Under the pieces are notes generated by a model. The model was not told the origin of the DNA and made no database searches. It saw only the letters and a program-made list of their open reading frames with translations. A stretch of 64,000 bases of DNA, from contig NZ_VAUW01000001.1 of the NCBI RefSeq assembly GCF_005771495.1, positions 186,001-250,000 on the forward strand. Direction: 5' to 3'. Below, piece by piece: positions 54,155-64,000 of the stretch. Positions within the stretch are counted from its first letter, which is position 1. Each line of letters starts with the position of its first letter. The position numbers and the translations under genes were made by a program. This stretch comes from Maribacter sp. ACAM166. Its GTDB lineage: Bacteria > Bacteroidota > Bacteroidia > Flavobacteriales > Flavobacteriaceae.

Positions 54155-54232
54155 TTCTGTGTCGGTAATTGCGAACGCATTGCGTTGGCGTGCGGCAAAA
54201 ATTGACTAATAAGAATTGAATAAAAAATTTAG

Positions 54233-56521
54233 ATGAACAAATTTATAATAGGAATTTTTTTAACGCTAGTGCCTTGGTTGGTCTGGTCTCAGGAAAAAGT
54301 TGAAGGGTTGATTTTTGAAGAAGGTGATTCAAATGTCATGGGACTTCCAGGTGCCAATGTGTATTGGATGGATTCTCAGTTAGGAGTGGTTACTAATATT
54401 GATGGAAAATTTTCTATCCCTTTTGAAAAGGAATTCAATAGACTAATAGTTAGTTATGTTGGGTATGAATCTGATACGTTAACGATAAATAAGCCAAAGA
54501 CACTTCGGTTGGGATTAAAGCCATCCAATGAATTGGATGAGGTGGTCGTTAGTCAAAAGAAAGATGCCGTACAAAAAACCTATTTTAGTCCGCAAAATGT
54601 AATCACTGTAAATAGTGCAGAATTATTAAAGGCAGCGTGCTGCAATTTGGCAGAAAGCTTCGAGACGAATCCATCAATAGATGTAAATCTTTCCGATGGA
54701 TTAACGGGTACAAAACAAATTCAGATGCTGGGTTTGACAAGTCCGTATTTGTTGATTACTCAAGAGAACATCCCTATGGTTCGGGGTGCTTCCCAAGCCT
54801 ACGGTTTAACGTTCACTCCTGGTACGTGGATAGAGAGTATTCAAATAACTAAAGGGGCAGGTAGTGTAGTAAATGGTTATGAGAGTATTTCAGGTCAGAT
54901 AAATACTGAGCTGGTAAAACCACTTACAGATAATGCCATTTTCGTAAATGGGTATGCGAATGAAAATGGACGCTACGAGGTCAACACCCATTTTAATAAA
55001 AAGCTGACTGATAAGTTAAGTACCGGACTTTATATTCATGGGAATAAGAGAACTCAGAAAGAAGATAGTAATAAGGATGGTTTTTTAGATGCACCTCTGG
55101 CAGGCCAAATAAATGTAATGAATCGTTGGCAGTACCAAAACCCTGAAAAAGGATGGGTTAGTTTTTTTAATGTTCGGTTTTTGAATGATGAGAAACAAGT
55201 TGGACAAACTAATTTCAACCCAGAAACAGATAGAGTCGATAATAATCGACGAACACCGAGTATACCCGAAGCTCCTGTACTGGGTGTAGCCGAAGTGTGG
55301 GGTAGTGAAATAAATACACGTCGTTTTGATACTTCGTTAAAATTGGGTTATGTTTTTCCGGAATTACCCTTTCAAAGTTTCGGATTTCAGACTGCCTATA
55401 GTTTGCACAAACAAGATTCATATTTTGGTGTTAGAACCTATGACATAAACCATGAAAGTATTTTTACGAGTCTACTTTTTAATTCGATTATTGGCGATAC
55501 GAGAAACAAATTTAAAACGGGACTATCATTTGCCTATGATGGATATGATGAGGTAGTTACAACGACAGATTATTCTAGAGAAGATACCTCTGTTGGGGCT
55601 TTTATTGAGTATAGTTATGAGAATTTGGAGAAAGTGAGTCTTACCGCTGGTCTTCGTGTTGATAATCATAATCGATTAGGAACTTTTGTGACACCACGTT
55701 TTCATATTCGTTATACACCATGGGAAAAGGGTAGTTTGCGCGGATCGTTTGGTAGAGGAAAGAGAGCGGCCAATATCTTTGCCGAAAACCAACAACTTTT
55801 TGCTTCTGCAAGAGAAATTAAAATAGTGAATACAACGGGTAGTGTTTATGGATTAGAGCCCGAAGATGCATGGAATTATGGAGTCAGTTTTTTACAAGGT
55901 TTTAATTTTTTAAATCGAAAGGGCGATATTTCTGCAGATTATTATGTAACTGATTTTAAAAATCAGATTGTTGTTGATTGGGAAAACCCACAAGAAGTTT
56001 CATTTTATAACCTAGAAGGGGAGAGTGGTGCCCAAAGTTTTCAAATAGAAATGAATTATGAGGTATTGTCCCGCTTAAATTTTAGGACAGCATATAAGTT
56101 TTATGATGTATCTACAGATTATAGAAGCGGGAGTCTACAAAAGCCATTACAGGCACAACATCGCTTTTTTGTTAATTTAGGATATGATACGAAGGCTAAG
56201 GATAATGGTGCGCAGTGGAAATTCGATTATACGTTACACAGTTTAGGGAAAATGAGGTTACCTGATACCAGTTCTAATTCAACACAATATCAATTGGGCG
56301 AGTATTCTTCGCCATATAGCTTAATGAATGCTCAGATGACAAAAGTTTTTTCCAATACCTTTGAAGTATATATAGGAGGAGAAAATCTAACGGGTGTACA
56401 GCAAAATAACCCTGTTTTAGGTGCGAATAATCCTTTTGGTCCTAATTTTGATACTACCATTGTGTATGCGCCAATAATGGGGAGAATGTTTTATGGCGGA
56501 TTTAGATTTAAAATTTTATGA
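54233..56521 (+). CDS. TonB-dependent receptor of metal locus
   Basis: A 762-residue outer-membrane receptor for active import, likely of a metal or metal chelate. Signal peptide to about 20; CarboxypepD_reg-like domain (22-100, with LPGANVYWMD and NIDGKFSIPF). The plug follows (about 110-235; LDEVVVSQKK at 101-110, then the unusual AACCNLAESFETNPSIDV at 135-152 with Cys136-Cys137). The barrel runs to the end at GGFRFKIL. The Cys pair in the plug is the feature to note. The stop overlaps the next gene by 4 bases (ATGA). Confidence 0.9.
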   Translation: MNKFIIGIFLTLVPWLVWSQEKVEGLIFEEGDSNVMGLPGANVYWMDSQLGVVTNIDGKFSIPFEKEFNRLIVSYVGYESDTLTINKPKTLRLGLKPSNELDEVVVSQKKDAVQKTYFSPQNVITVNSAELLKAACCNLAESFETNPSIDVNLSDGLTGTKQIQMLGLTSPYLLITQENIPMVRGASQAYGLTFTPGTWIESIQITKGAGSVVNGYESISGQINTELVKPLTDNAIFVNGYANENGRYEVNTHFNKKLTDKLSTGLYIHGNKRTQKEDSNKDGFLDAPLAGQINVMNRWQYQNPEKGWVSFFNVRFLNDEKQVGQTNFNPETDRVDNNRRTPSIPEAPVLGVAEVWGSEINTRRFDTSLKLGYVFPELPFQSFGFQTAYSLHKQDSYFGVRTYDINHESIFTSLLFNSIIGDTRNKFKTGLSFAYDGYDEVVTTTDYSREDTSVGAFIEYSYENLEKVSLTAGLRVDNHNRLGTFVTPRFHIRYTPWEKGSLRGSFGRGKRAANIFAENQQLFASAREIKIVNTTGSVYGLEPEDAWNYGVSFLQGFNFLNRKGDISADYYVTDFKNQIVVDWENPQEVSFYNLEGESGAQSFQIEMNYEVLSRLNFRTAYKFYDVSTDYRSGSLQKPLQAQHRFFVNLGYDTKAKDNGAQWKFDYTLHSLGKMRLPDTSSNSTQYQLGEYSSPYSLMNAQMTKVFSNTFEVYIGGENLTGVQQNNPVLGANNPFGPNFDTTIVYAPIMGRMFYGGFRFKIL

Positions 56522-56901
56522 TTAATAAACGTATACCTATGAAAACAACGATTCTAACAATTGCAATGATGTTTATTGCAGTAATAACATTTGCTCAGGA
56601 TAAGAATAAAAAAATGAACTTTGATGTGAACGGTAAATGTTCCATGTGCAAAATGCGTATAGAAAAGGCCGCTTTGAATGTGAAAGGAGTAAAATATGCC
56701 TCATGGGATATTCCTACACATCAATTATCAGTTATTATGGATGAGCGCAAGACAGATGCTATGAAGATTAAAACAGCTATTGTTGCTGTTGGTCATGATA
56801 CTAAAGAGTTAAAGGCTACAGAGGAAGCTTATGGAGGTGTTCACCCTTGCTGTAGGTATAGAGAAGATAATTCAGATGATGGTGTAAACCATAAAATGTA
56901 G
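56518..56901 (+). CDS. Exported single-HMA-domain protein
   Basis: A 127-residue protein. The first ATG (56518) overlaps the TonB receptor stop as ATGA; a second Met at 56539 starts the signal peptide MKTTILTIAMMFIAVI more tightly, so either could be used. The HMA domain (about 32-95) carries GKCSMC with CxxC at 41-44. The tail GHDTKELKATEEAYGGVHP is followed by CCRYRE, with Cys111-Cys112. This repeats the tail of the two-domain HMA protein upstream. The likely role is to bind or pass on Cu(I) or a similar ion in the periplasm. Confidence 0.85.
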   Translation: MINKRIPMKTTILTIAMMFIAVITFAQDKNKKMNFDVNGKCSMCKMRIEKAALNVKGVKYASWDIPTHQLSVIMDERKTDAMKIKTAIVAVGHDTKELKATEEAYGGVHPCCRYREDNSDDGVNHKM

Positions 56902-57039
56902 CCTACATACCTACTATTAATTGAGTGTATCTTAAGGCTAAAAATTGTTTTAAAATTTTTGGTTAATCTTTTGCCAATACGATTATCACGAATCAAAATC
57001 TGTAATATATTAGCTTATATTTATTTAAATTCGATACTA

Positions 57040-57126
57040 ATGGCACAAGCAAAATCAGCAGCAAAGCCTTCTCCAGCAAAAGCTGGTAAAAAGGCGGCTC
57101 CAAAGACTGCTCCTACAAAGAAGTAG
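57040..57126 (+). CDS. 28-residue Lys/Ala/Pro-rich micro-protein
   Basis: A short frame with ATG at 57040 and TAG at 57124-57126. It codes for MAQAKSAAKPSPAKAGKK plus a similar 10-residue rest: about one third Lys, one third Ala, with Pro and Ser/Thr, like histone H1 tails or AlgP-type repeats. It stands alone between two regions, with its own terminator 43 bases on, and the 138 bases before it are free for a promoter. That layout supports a real transcript. A nucleic-acid-binding role would fit the charge, but is unproven. Confidence 0.6.
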   Translation: MAQAKSAAKPSPAKAGKKAAPKTAPTKK

Positions 57127-57168
57127 TTTGGTAATAGCCTACGCATAGACAGTTACCACTTGGACATG

Positions 57169-57200
57169 AAAACCACCTTTTATAAAAAGAAGGTGGTTTT
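57169..57200 (+). terminator. Terminator after the Lys/Ala-rich micro-ORF
   Basis: Eleven-base perfect arms (57169-57179 and 57190-57200) followed by TTG and TTTT. It closes the transcript of the micro-ORF, or of the metal locus if read-through occurs. Confidence 0.82.
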
Positions 57201-57263
57201 TTGTTTTAATCACCGAACTAGCTACTTGATAACTTTATTTTTTTACAGAATTTGTTCCTATAC

Positions 57264-59604
57264 TTAATCAGGAATTGTACAAAGTATATTTTGATTAAAA
57301 AGTGTCCCATTCTGCGTAGCGCCAACAAGCTGAAGGTTTAGTTCTTTTTGTCCGTATTCTGGCACCTTGAAAGTTATGATGCCGTTTTTGTCTGGTGTCA
57401 AATATGGAAACCACCCAATTACACCGCACTTTTGGTAGCTAATATTGTCAAAGGAAGTGTAAAAAGGTCTAACGAATTTTGTTGGTCCGTCATATCCCTG
57501 GGTAATTGTAAATTCTTTGCTATTTTTGTCACTCTCGGCAAGTGGTCTTTTTAAATATTTTTCATTGGTAAAGACTACGAAATGACCGGGATCTCCTTTT
57601 TTTCTTTTGAGATAATAGATTTCATCAATAAACTCCATTCTGGTTTCGGTTTAGTCCATGACATACTCGGTAAAAACACCATTAAAGACTAAGCTCGGGT
57701 ATGCATATATAGGTTCGCCAGTTCGCATATCATAGCTGATTATTTTGCATAATTGTTCTGATCCGTCTCTCCTGACGTCAGCTGAAGAAGAAGTACTTGT
57801 AGGGACAAATCGACTTTTTAAGCCAAATAGTTTCATATAGTTTCCAAGGGTATTAAAATTGTACATGGTGCTATCAACTTTACGACCATTGAACTCACCG
57901 AAGAATTTAGCATGTTTAAGTCTGTTCTTTACCACCATCACCTCGTCCAATTTAATCTCTTTTGATATGGGAGGAAGCGGGTTTTCGATTGAGTCTAATC
58001 GCACGGTACTTATTTGGTCTTTAGAAGTGCTATAATTGTAGTTGTATTTTCCTTGAAACGGTTGAACGGTAAAGAAAAAATTAGCATATATAGCTTCTCC
58101 TTTTCTGTCCAGTACGGTTAACGAAATTGAGCTATTGTTTTTTAGCGGTACATTTTTGAACAGAAATTTTTTATCTGTTAGCAATGATGTAGTTTCAAAA
58201 AGTTCATTGTCTGATGAATATAACATTATCGTCAAAGAATCATTTTCAGTTTTAAAAAGGTTGACGTAACCATTTATAGATGATAAATTTTGATGTTCAC
58301 TCGAATTTTCTTTGTCGTAAGTAGGGAAATCGGTTCGGTTTGTATGTAAGCTTAAATCGGTAAGATAGAGCTTGTCGTTAAGTAGTTTGGAGTTTGGGTC
58401 ACGGAGAATATTTTGCCCCAAAAAATACTATTTTTTGTGTCGTTGGAATTAATGGAAAAGTGATTGGCTTGTGACACGCTTTTCTCAGGAAGAACAGATA
58501 GGCTAATGCTGGGCTTAAAGTTTTCTTCCTCTCTTATTGTAGTCTTGATACGTATCGTCAGAGAATCATTTTCCCGTTTAACATAGGTTATTTGTGGCAG
58601 GGTCTTGTGTTGGTCTTTTAAGACAAAGACACTTCTAGAAGCCAGAGCAGAATCATTTTTACCCAAAAGAGAAATAGTGTTGATGCCATTTTTAAATTTC
58701 ATATAGGGTAGTAGAAATTCTTTTTTAAGTTCGGTCAACACTATGGGTATTTCTAATAAAGTCGTTTTATTTCTGGTATCCACAAGTAATGAAATGGGGT
58801 CTGATTCTATAAGATTATCGGTGGCCTCGTTCGTTCTTATTGAAATAGCTATTTCTTTTTTTTCATGATTGGTGCTTGCCATAAGTACATAGCCTATTTC
58901 ATGTACCCTTATTAACGGAATAGAGATGTATTTTCCACGATGAAAAGCAGTAACAATAAAGTTGACATCTTTGTCTGGAACCAATGAAAATTTACCCAGT
59001 CCCATTTTGTTGATTTTAATTGGCTGTCTCTTGAGATCTTTTATATTGGATAGTATTAATGAATCTACCTGCAAAGGTTTGTTGAAGATATCTCTAATTT
59101 GCATTACGCAAGAATTGAATATGCCTTCTACTAAATTACCACCCTCGGGAAAGAACTCTATTTTAATCGTGGAGGAGTCCGATAGCGTAGAAAAAAGTCT
59201 TGAATCGATATTGATTATTGAAATTGGGTATACAGAGGAATAGTCTTTATTCAGGCTGTTCATTTCCTCAGTGTATGCCTGAAGGTAATATCGACCAGAT
59301 TTCATTTCTATATTCTAAATGAACCCTCCTGAGCCTAAGCCATTAGTTGATATGGTCACCCTGTCCTCTATTATATTTCCTTGCGAATCTAAAAGATGAA
59401 TATTAATATACTCTGAGTCAGTGGAAAGTTCGTATGATTTTATACACAAAAGATAACTGCTGTATTGAATGCTTTCTCCACTGATGAAGGTGCTCTTATT
59501 TAAATATAAAACTATTTTTTTGAGTACTATTGTCCTAAAAGATGGTAACAAAGTAATAAAGACAAAACTATGGTTAAATATGTCTTACGGTAAACGGCAG
59601 CCAT
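57264..59604 (-). pseudogene. Broken MG2/plug-domain exported protein gene
   Basis: One gene of about 780 codons broken by four lesions. ATG at 59604 opens the signal MAAVYRKTYLTIVLS, ending in LLGQ. A frameshift follows, joining to VLYLNKSTFISGESIQYS, an MG2-like (macroglobulin) opening. A TAG sits in GGFI*NIEMKSGRY in the same frame (about 59313). A second frameshift is near 58410, at NSIFWG and QNILRDPNSKLL. A TAA sits in EYVMD*TETRMEF (about 57650). Near residues 600-650 LDEVMVVKNR resembles the start of a TonB-plug domain, as in related large Bacteroidota proteins. The open pieces at 59315-59551, 58352-59305, 57651-58421 and 57264-57638 are all parts of it. Confidence 0.83.
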
Positions 59605-59650
59605 AAAGAAAATTTTGATTTTTAAATATGAGAATTAATAGCGCATAAAA

Positions 59651-59680
59651 AAACCGCTCTTGAGTAATCAAGAGCGGTTT
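59651..59680 (-). terminator. Terminator of groES-groEL
   Basis: Thirteen-base perfect arms (59651-59663 and 59668-59680) with a 4-base loop; read on the minus strand it ends in a U-run. It lies 48 bases after the groEL stop. Confidence 0.9.
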
Positions 59681-59728
59681 TAATATTAACAGCGAATAAA
59701 CTAATAATAGCCCGTCGACGCTGTCGAC

Positions 59729-61384
<1,656 letters not shown>

Positions 61385-61476
61385 TTACACCTTTTTGCTA
61401 GTATCAAAAAAGGATTTAATTGTATGTTATTCGAAATCTTACTTGCAGCGAACTATCGTCCATTGCTATGAGCTAT

Positions 61477-61755
61477 TTAAATAATAGCAAGAATATCACT
61501 TTCTCTCATCATCAAGTAATCTGTGCCTTCCAGCTTTAATTCTGTTCCGGAATATTTTCCATAAAGAACGGTATCACCAACCTTAACGGTAACTTTGTCA
61601 TCTTTTGTTCCAGGACCCACAGCAACAACTTTTCCTTTCTGTGGTTTCTCTTTCGCAGTATCGGGAATGTAAAGTCCAGACGCAGTTTTAGTTTCAGCCG
61701 CCATTGGCTCAATAAGAACTCGGTCTGCCAATGGTTTGATATTAACTTTAGCCAT
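61477..61755 (-). CDS. groES: Co-chaperonin GroES
   Basis: The lid of the chaperonin cage. The 92 residues carry [14 protein letters not shown] at 5-18, the mobile loop [20 protein letters not shown] type region at 18-37, and [14 protein letters not shown] near 61-74. It is first in groES-groEL. A candidate sigma-54 promoter lies 48 bases before its start codon. Confidence 0.97.
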   Translation of the reverse strand: MAKVNIKPLADRVLIEPMAAETKTASGLYIPDTAKEKPQKGKVVAVGPGTKDDKVTVKVGDTVLYGKYSGTELKLEGTDYLMMRESDILAII

Positions 61756-61802
61756 AATTATTAAATTTTAAATTGATTTTTAAGTTTATTAAAATACTAC
61801 CG

Positions 61803-61817
61803 GCAGAAATTATGCCA
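61803..61817 (-). promoter_or_regulatory. Candidate sigma-54 (RpoN) promoter for groES-groEL
   Basis: On the minus strand this reads TGGCATAATTTCTGC: GG, 10 bases, GC, the spacing required for -24/-12 promoters (consensus TGGCAC-N5-TTGC, here with T for C and C for T). Transcription would start about 12 bases on, giving a leader of some 36 bases before groES. A CCTGACA element at 61828-61834 lies just upstream. A sigma-54-type regulator is at the end of this window. Confidence 0.5.
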
Positions 61818-61846
61818 TTGCCTAATACCTGACAAATTATAAACGA

Positions 61847-61877
61847 AAAATGCCAGCTTGTCATAAGCTGGCATTTT
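61847..61877 (-). terminator. Terminator of secG
   Basis: Thirteen-base arms (61847-61859 and 61865-61877) with a 5-base loop, and a U-run on the minus strand. It lies 21 bases after the secG stop, and separates it from groES. Confidence 0.88.
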
Positions 61878-61897
61878 AATAATTATTTTGAAATTTT

Positions 61898-62257
61898 TTA
61901 TAAACTATCCGAAGGTGTTGTTTCGTTGGTTACAGGTGGTGTAAACTCTTCTGGTAATGTCTCTGGAACCGTAGTTTCAATATCGTCACCTTGAAGTAAT
62001 TTAGAATCTTGAGCACCATTATTACCTTTAAGGGCAATATTAGATGTTAAGATTAATACGATTAATAGTCCAGCTAAAGTCCAAGTGCTTTTATCTAAAA
62101 AGTCACCAGTTTTTTTAACTCCGCCTGCAACTTGGGTACCTCCACCACCAAAAGAAGAAGAAAGTCCGCCACCCTTGGGGTTCTGTACCATAATCACTAA
62201 GACTAACAATAAGCAAACGACGATGATAAGTATTAAAAATATTGAAAATGTACTCAT
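61898..62257 (-). CDS. secG: SecG, protein-export channel subunit
   Basis: A small subunit of the SecYEG translocon. The 119 residues have two membrane helices (2-22 and 57-76) around the family loop MVQNPKGGGLSSSFGGGGTQ, here split at 23-42, then an acidic Thr/Pro-rich tail typical of Bacteroidota SecG. The start overlaps the end of the TPR gene by 4 bases (ATGA). Confidence 0.93.
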   Translation of the reverse strand: MSTFSIFLILIIVVCLLLVLVIMVQNPKGGGLSSSFGGGGTQVAGGVKKTGDFLDKSTWTLAGLLIVLILTSNIALKGNNGAQDSKLLQGDDIETTVPETLPEEFTPPVTNETTPSDSL

Positions 62258-63144
62258 TCTTTATTATCTTTTTGAATTTTTTCTACTGCCTTAATTCGGT
62301 CTGCAAAGAAACCACTTTTTTCCGGATATTTCAAACTTAAAATTTTGAATGCTTGTATAGCCTTATTGTACTTTTTTTGCTCTAAATAAACCCTTGCAAG
62401 GGTTTCTGTCATTAATTCATTTTTGTTGATTTCGGTAGAACTTGAAATATCGGTGCTTGTATTCTTTTGTTCTGTGGGAACTATTTTAGGGTTATTGGCT
62501 ATAAACTTGTCAATACGGTCAAATTTATTCTTTTTTGCCGAATCCATTTTTGTAGAAGCTTTCAGATTGTTTTTCTTCTCTACTTCAGCTTTAGCGGGTG
62601 TTTTCTCTGCTGGACTATTTGATGCAAGGCTAAGCCATTCTGAAAATGAATATTTCTCTTTGGTGTCAAAGGTGAGTGGTTTTCCTAACTCCAAAGTCTC
62701 CTCTTCTTTGGATGATGTAGCGTGCTTTGATTGAAATAATTCTGGATCTAGAATATGTTCAGCGTCATCCTTATCTTGTGGTAACGGCTTGTCTGCAGAT
62801 GCCTCAATTAATGAAACTGTTTCATTGTCAACATTGCCTTCCTTAGGCTGGATGCTTTCATCAATTGTTTTTTCTGAACCATCATAATGCAAAAAATCTT
62901 TAGAGGTGATAAAATCAAAAAGTACATCACGATCTGTGGTAAAGGCTGCAGTTGTCTTAAGTGCTTTATTGTATTTGTAGCTATTTAAGTTTTTAAGACC
63001 TTTTAAATGCAAAGCCCTTGCTGCTTGAAAATAAGGGTATTCGGTAATAATATCTTCTAGGTGTTTTGTATGTATAGGCTCTACCACTTTGGTAGGGTTT
63101 TCTAGAAAATATATAAAGTCCTTAACGTTCATTTGATTTACCAA
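62254..63144 (-). CDS. TPR-containing protein of unknown role
   Basis: A 296-residue protein without a signal peptide. The N-terminus (MNVKDFIYFLENPTKV) is followed by a helical part with HTKHLEDIITEYPYFQAARA in pieces near 24-43, an acidic, Lys-rich and probably disordered middle (about 95-225), and one TPR near the end (TETLARVYLEQKKYNKAIQA in parts, then FKILSLKYPEKSGFFADRI). The first Met overlaps lptE by 7 bases; a second Met four residues on, at 63132, is as likely. It lies between lptE and secG in an order common in Flavobacteriia. Confidence 0.75.
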   Translation of the reverse strand: MVNQMNVKDFIYFLENPTKVVEPIHTKHLEDIITEYPYFQAARALHLKGLKNLNSYKYNKALKTTAAFTTDRDVLFDFITSKDFLHYDGSEKTIDESIQPKEGNVDNETVSLIEASADKPLPQDKDDAEHILDPELFQSKHATSSKEEETLELGKPLTFDTKEKYSFSEWLSLASNSPAEKTPAKAEVEKKNNLKASTKMDSAKKNKFDRIDKFIANNPKIVPTEQKNTSTDISSSTEINKNELMTETLARVYLEQKKYNKAIQAFKILSLKYPEKSGFFADRIKAVEKIQKDNKE

Positions 63145-63659
63145 TCTGCTAGTGAGGCATTGAAAATATCTTGTGTGAGTCGTTCAAAAATAATTTCGTG
63201 TGCTTCACTTTTTATTGCGGATAATTGAACGTCTGCCGGATAGTCATAAAAGAAAGAAAAGCTTTGGTCAAAAGCCGCATCTTCTTTAAGGCGGTTATAA
63301 AATCGAACTTTTACGCGTATTGATAACCTATTTTCAGCAGCAGTCTGTTGGGCGGTAGCAGACATAGGCGAAATCTTATATTCAGTTATTTCACCTTCAT
63401 ATAATAAATCAGGATTACCTGAATTTATCAGGTCTAAACTGGTCTGGTTCAATATTCTGTCTTGTAATGCTAAGGTAAAATCTCTATCTACCCCAGGTTC
63501 AAATGTAGAACCTGGACTCTGTGTTGCGTAATTCTGAAAGTAGTTGACTTGAAATGTTTTGGCTTCGCCAACATTTCCCCCTGTAAAATTGTAAATACCA
63601 CAACCCATAAGTAGTAGTATTGGTAGCATGTAGAGTGCTGATTTTTTAATGTATTTCAT
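63138..63659 (-). CDS. lptE: LptE, lipopolysaccharide-assembly lipoprotein
   Basis: LptE plugs the LptD barrel, which places lipopolysaccharide in the outer membrane. I start it at the Met at 63659 (173 residues), where the lipoprotein signal begins (LPILLLMGC, Cys at 20); the Met at 63674 would add five residues. The mature part shows YNFTGGNVGEAKTFQVNYF in parts near 22-40, typical of the Bacteroidota LptE family, and DLLYEGEITEYKISPMSAT near 84-102. With lptC at 25.6 kb this is the second Lpt component in the window. Confidence 0.88.
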   Translation of the reverse strand: MKYIKKSALYMLPILLLMGCGIYNFTGGNVGEAKTFQVNYFQNYATQSPGSTFEPGVDRDFTLALQDRILNQTSLDLINSGNPDLLYEGEITEYKISPMSATAQQTAAENRLSIRVKVRFYNRLKEDAAFDQSFSFFYDYPADVQLSAIKSEAHEIIFERLTQDIFNASLADW

Positions 63660-63681
63660 TGAAATGAAGTTCATTTTTTAT

Positions 63682-64000
63682 TTAAAGGTCGTATTGTTTG
63701 ATTTTCCGGTAGAGCGTGCGCTCTGAAATACCTAATTCTGCAGCGGCAGCTTTCCTTTTTCCTCGATTACGTTCTAAAGATTTTTTTATCAATTCAACTT
63801 CTTTCTCCTGTAAAGATAGGGTTTCTTCTTCTTGGATTTCTTCGGCAAAATGGTACTTGTCCTCGTAAGAATCATGTATGTGTGACGCCTCTTCCTTTTT
63901 GGGTTCTGGTAAATGCAATAGGTTTATATTAGGTTCTTCTTGCGTGTCTTGATCCATTTCAGCGTCTTCCTCATCTTCTTTTCCATATATTTTACGAATC
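63682..64000 (-). CDS. Sigma-54-dependent regulator, C-terminal end (partial)
   Basis: The last 106 or so codons of a gene that runs past the window edge. The frame stays open up to 64000. A linker rich in Glu and His leads to a Fis-type helix-turn-helix: LIKKSLERNRGKRKAAAAE and LGISERTLYRKIKQYDL. This is the DNA-binding end of NtrC-like AAA+ activators that work with sigma-54. The central ATPase domain must lie outside. It is upstream of lptE by 22 bases on the same strand. The Met at 63957 is internal, not the start. Confidence 0.85.
   Translation of the reverse strand, partial: IRKIYGKEDEEDAEMDQDTQEEPNINLLHLPEPKKEEASHIHDSYEDKYHFAEEIQEEETLSLQEKEVELIKKSLERNRGKRKAAAAELGISERTLYRKIKQYDL

Noticed and set aside
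54174-54186. Short palindrome AACGCA-T-TGCGTT before the TonB receptor
   Set aside because: Only six-base arms, no copy elsewhere that I noticed, and no T-run; chance is a fair explanation.
58352-59305. 317-codon frame as an independent gene
   Set aside because: It continues the frame of the upstream 78-codon piece across a single TAG, and its end is joined by a frameshift to the next piece; it is part of the MG2/plug pseudogene.

Overview
The window looks like a chromosomal segment of a Flavobacteriaceae bacterium (Bacteroidota), probably marine and of the Maribacter/Zobellia kind. It is AT-rich, genes lack Shine-Dalgarno sites, and promoters of the TAnnTTTG type can be found. Family content fits as well: a TonB receptor with a carboxypeptidase-like N-domain, a HYC_CC_PP protein, a GYDIA-type GHMP kinase, and LptC/LptE lipoproteins. 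The placement is inferred from gene content only. Almost all of it is chromosomal backbone; I see no phage, intact insertion sequence, CRISPR array, integrase or classical defence system.

Region by region. 1-1.3 kb: a ribulose-monophosphate formaldehyde-fixing pair (hxlB-hxlA). 1.4-9 kb: a short gene relic, an orphan sulfatase, an operon of two family-2 glycosyltransferases with a MORN-like protein, and a GH78 rhamnosidase. 8.8-17.7 kb: a membrane polyferredoxin and FAD oxidoreductase pair, a DUF547 protein, a GH113-like hydrolase, a cell-wall amidase, and an arsenosugar-type operon (rhodanese, TIGR04282, purine nucleoside phosphorylase, TIGR04283) with no radical-SAM ArsS or ArsM in view. 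17.8-21.6 kb: a decayed GH32 fructanase lipoprotein gene next to a coupled MtnK-like kinase and ADP-ribosylglycohydrolase pair. 22-30 kb: tRNA-Phe, coaX, an outer-membrane protein, a TPR protein, lptC, a CorC-like protein and a PpiD-like chaperone. 30-41 kb: mevalonate genes (GHMP kinase, HMG-CoA reductase), a dipeptidyl-peptidase IV relic before a peptide transporter, comEC, an NlpC/P60 peptidase, lpxB, surE and a tail-specific protease. 41-51 kb: msrB-msrA, an endonuclease, the shape operon mreBCD-mrdA-rodA behind purH, and a GAF protein.

51-57 kb is a compact one-strand metal locus, probably for copper. It holds a HYC_CC_PP protein, an outer-membrane barrel, a double HMA-domain protein, an NHL lipoprotein, a small protein with an altered heavy-metal-binding motif, a TonB receptor and a single-HMA protein. 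Vicinal cysteine pairs recur in five of these proteins. 57-64 kb: a 28-codon lysine/alanine-rich micro-ORF, a broken MG2/plug protein gene, groES-groEL behind a candidate sigma-54 promoter, secG, a TPR protein, lptE, and the end of a sigma-54-dependent regulator cut by the window edge.

Three clear pseudogenes (GH32, DPP-IV, MG2/plug), each with several lesions, plus one unidentified relic point to ongoing loss of polymer- and peptide-use genes. The best leads are the Cys-Cys metal locus, the arsenosugar-type operon with a nucleoside phosphorylase inside it, and the possible sigma-54 control of groESL. I found no system that I can call wholly new.
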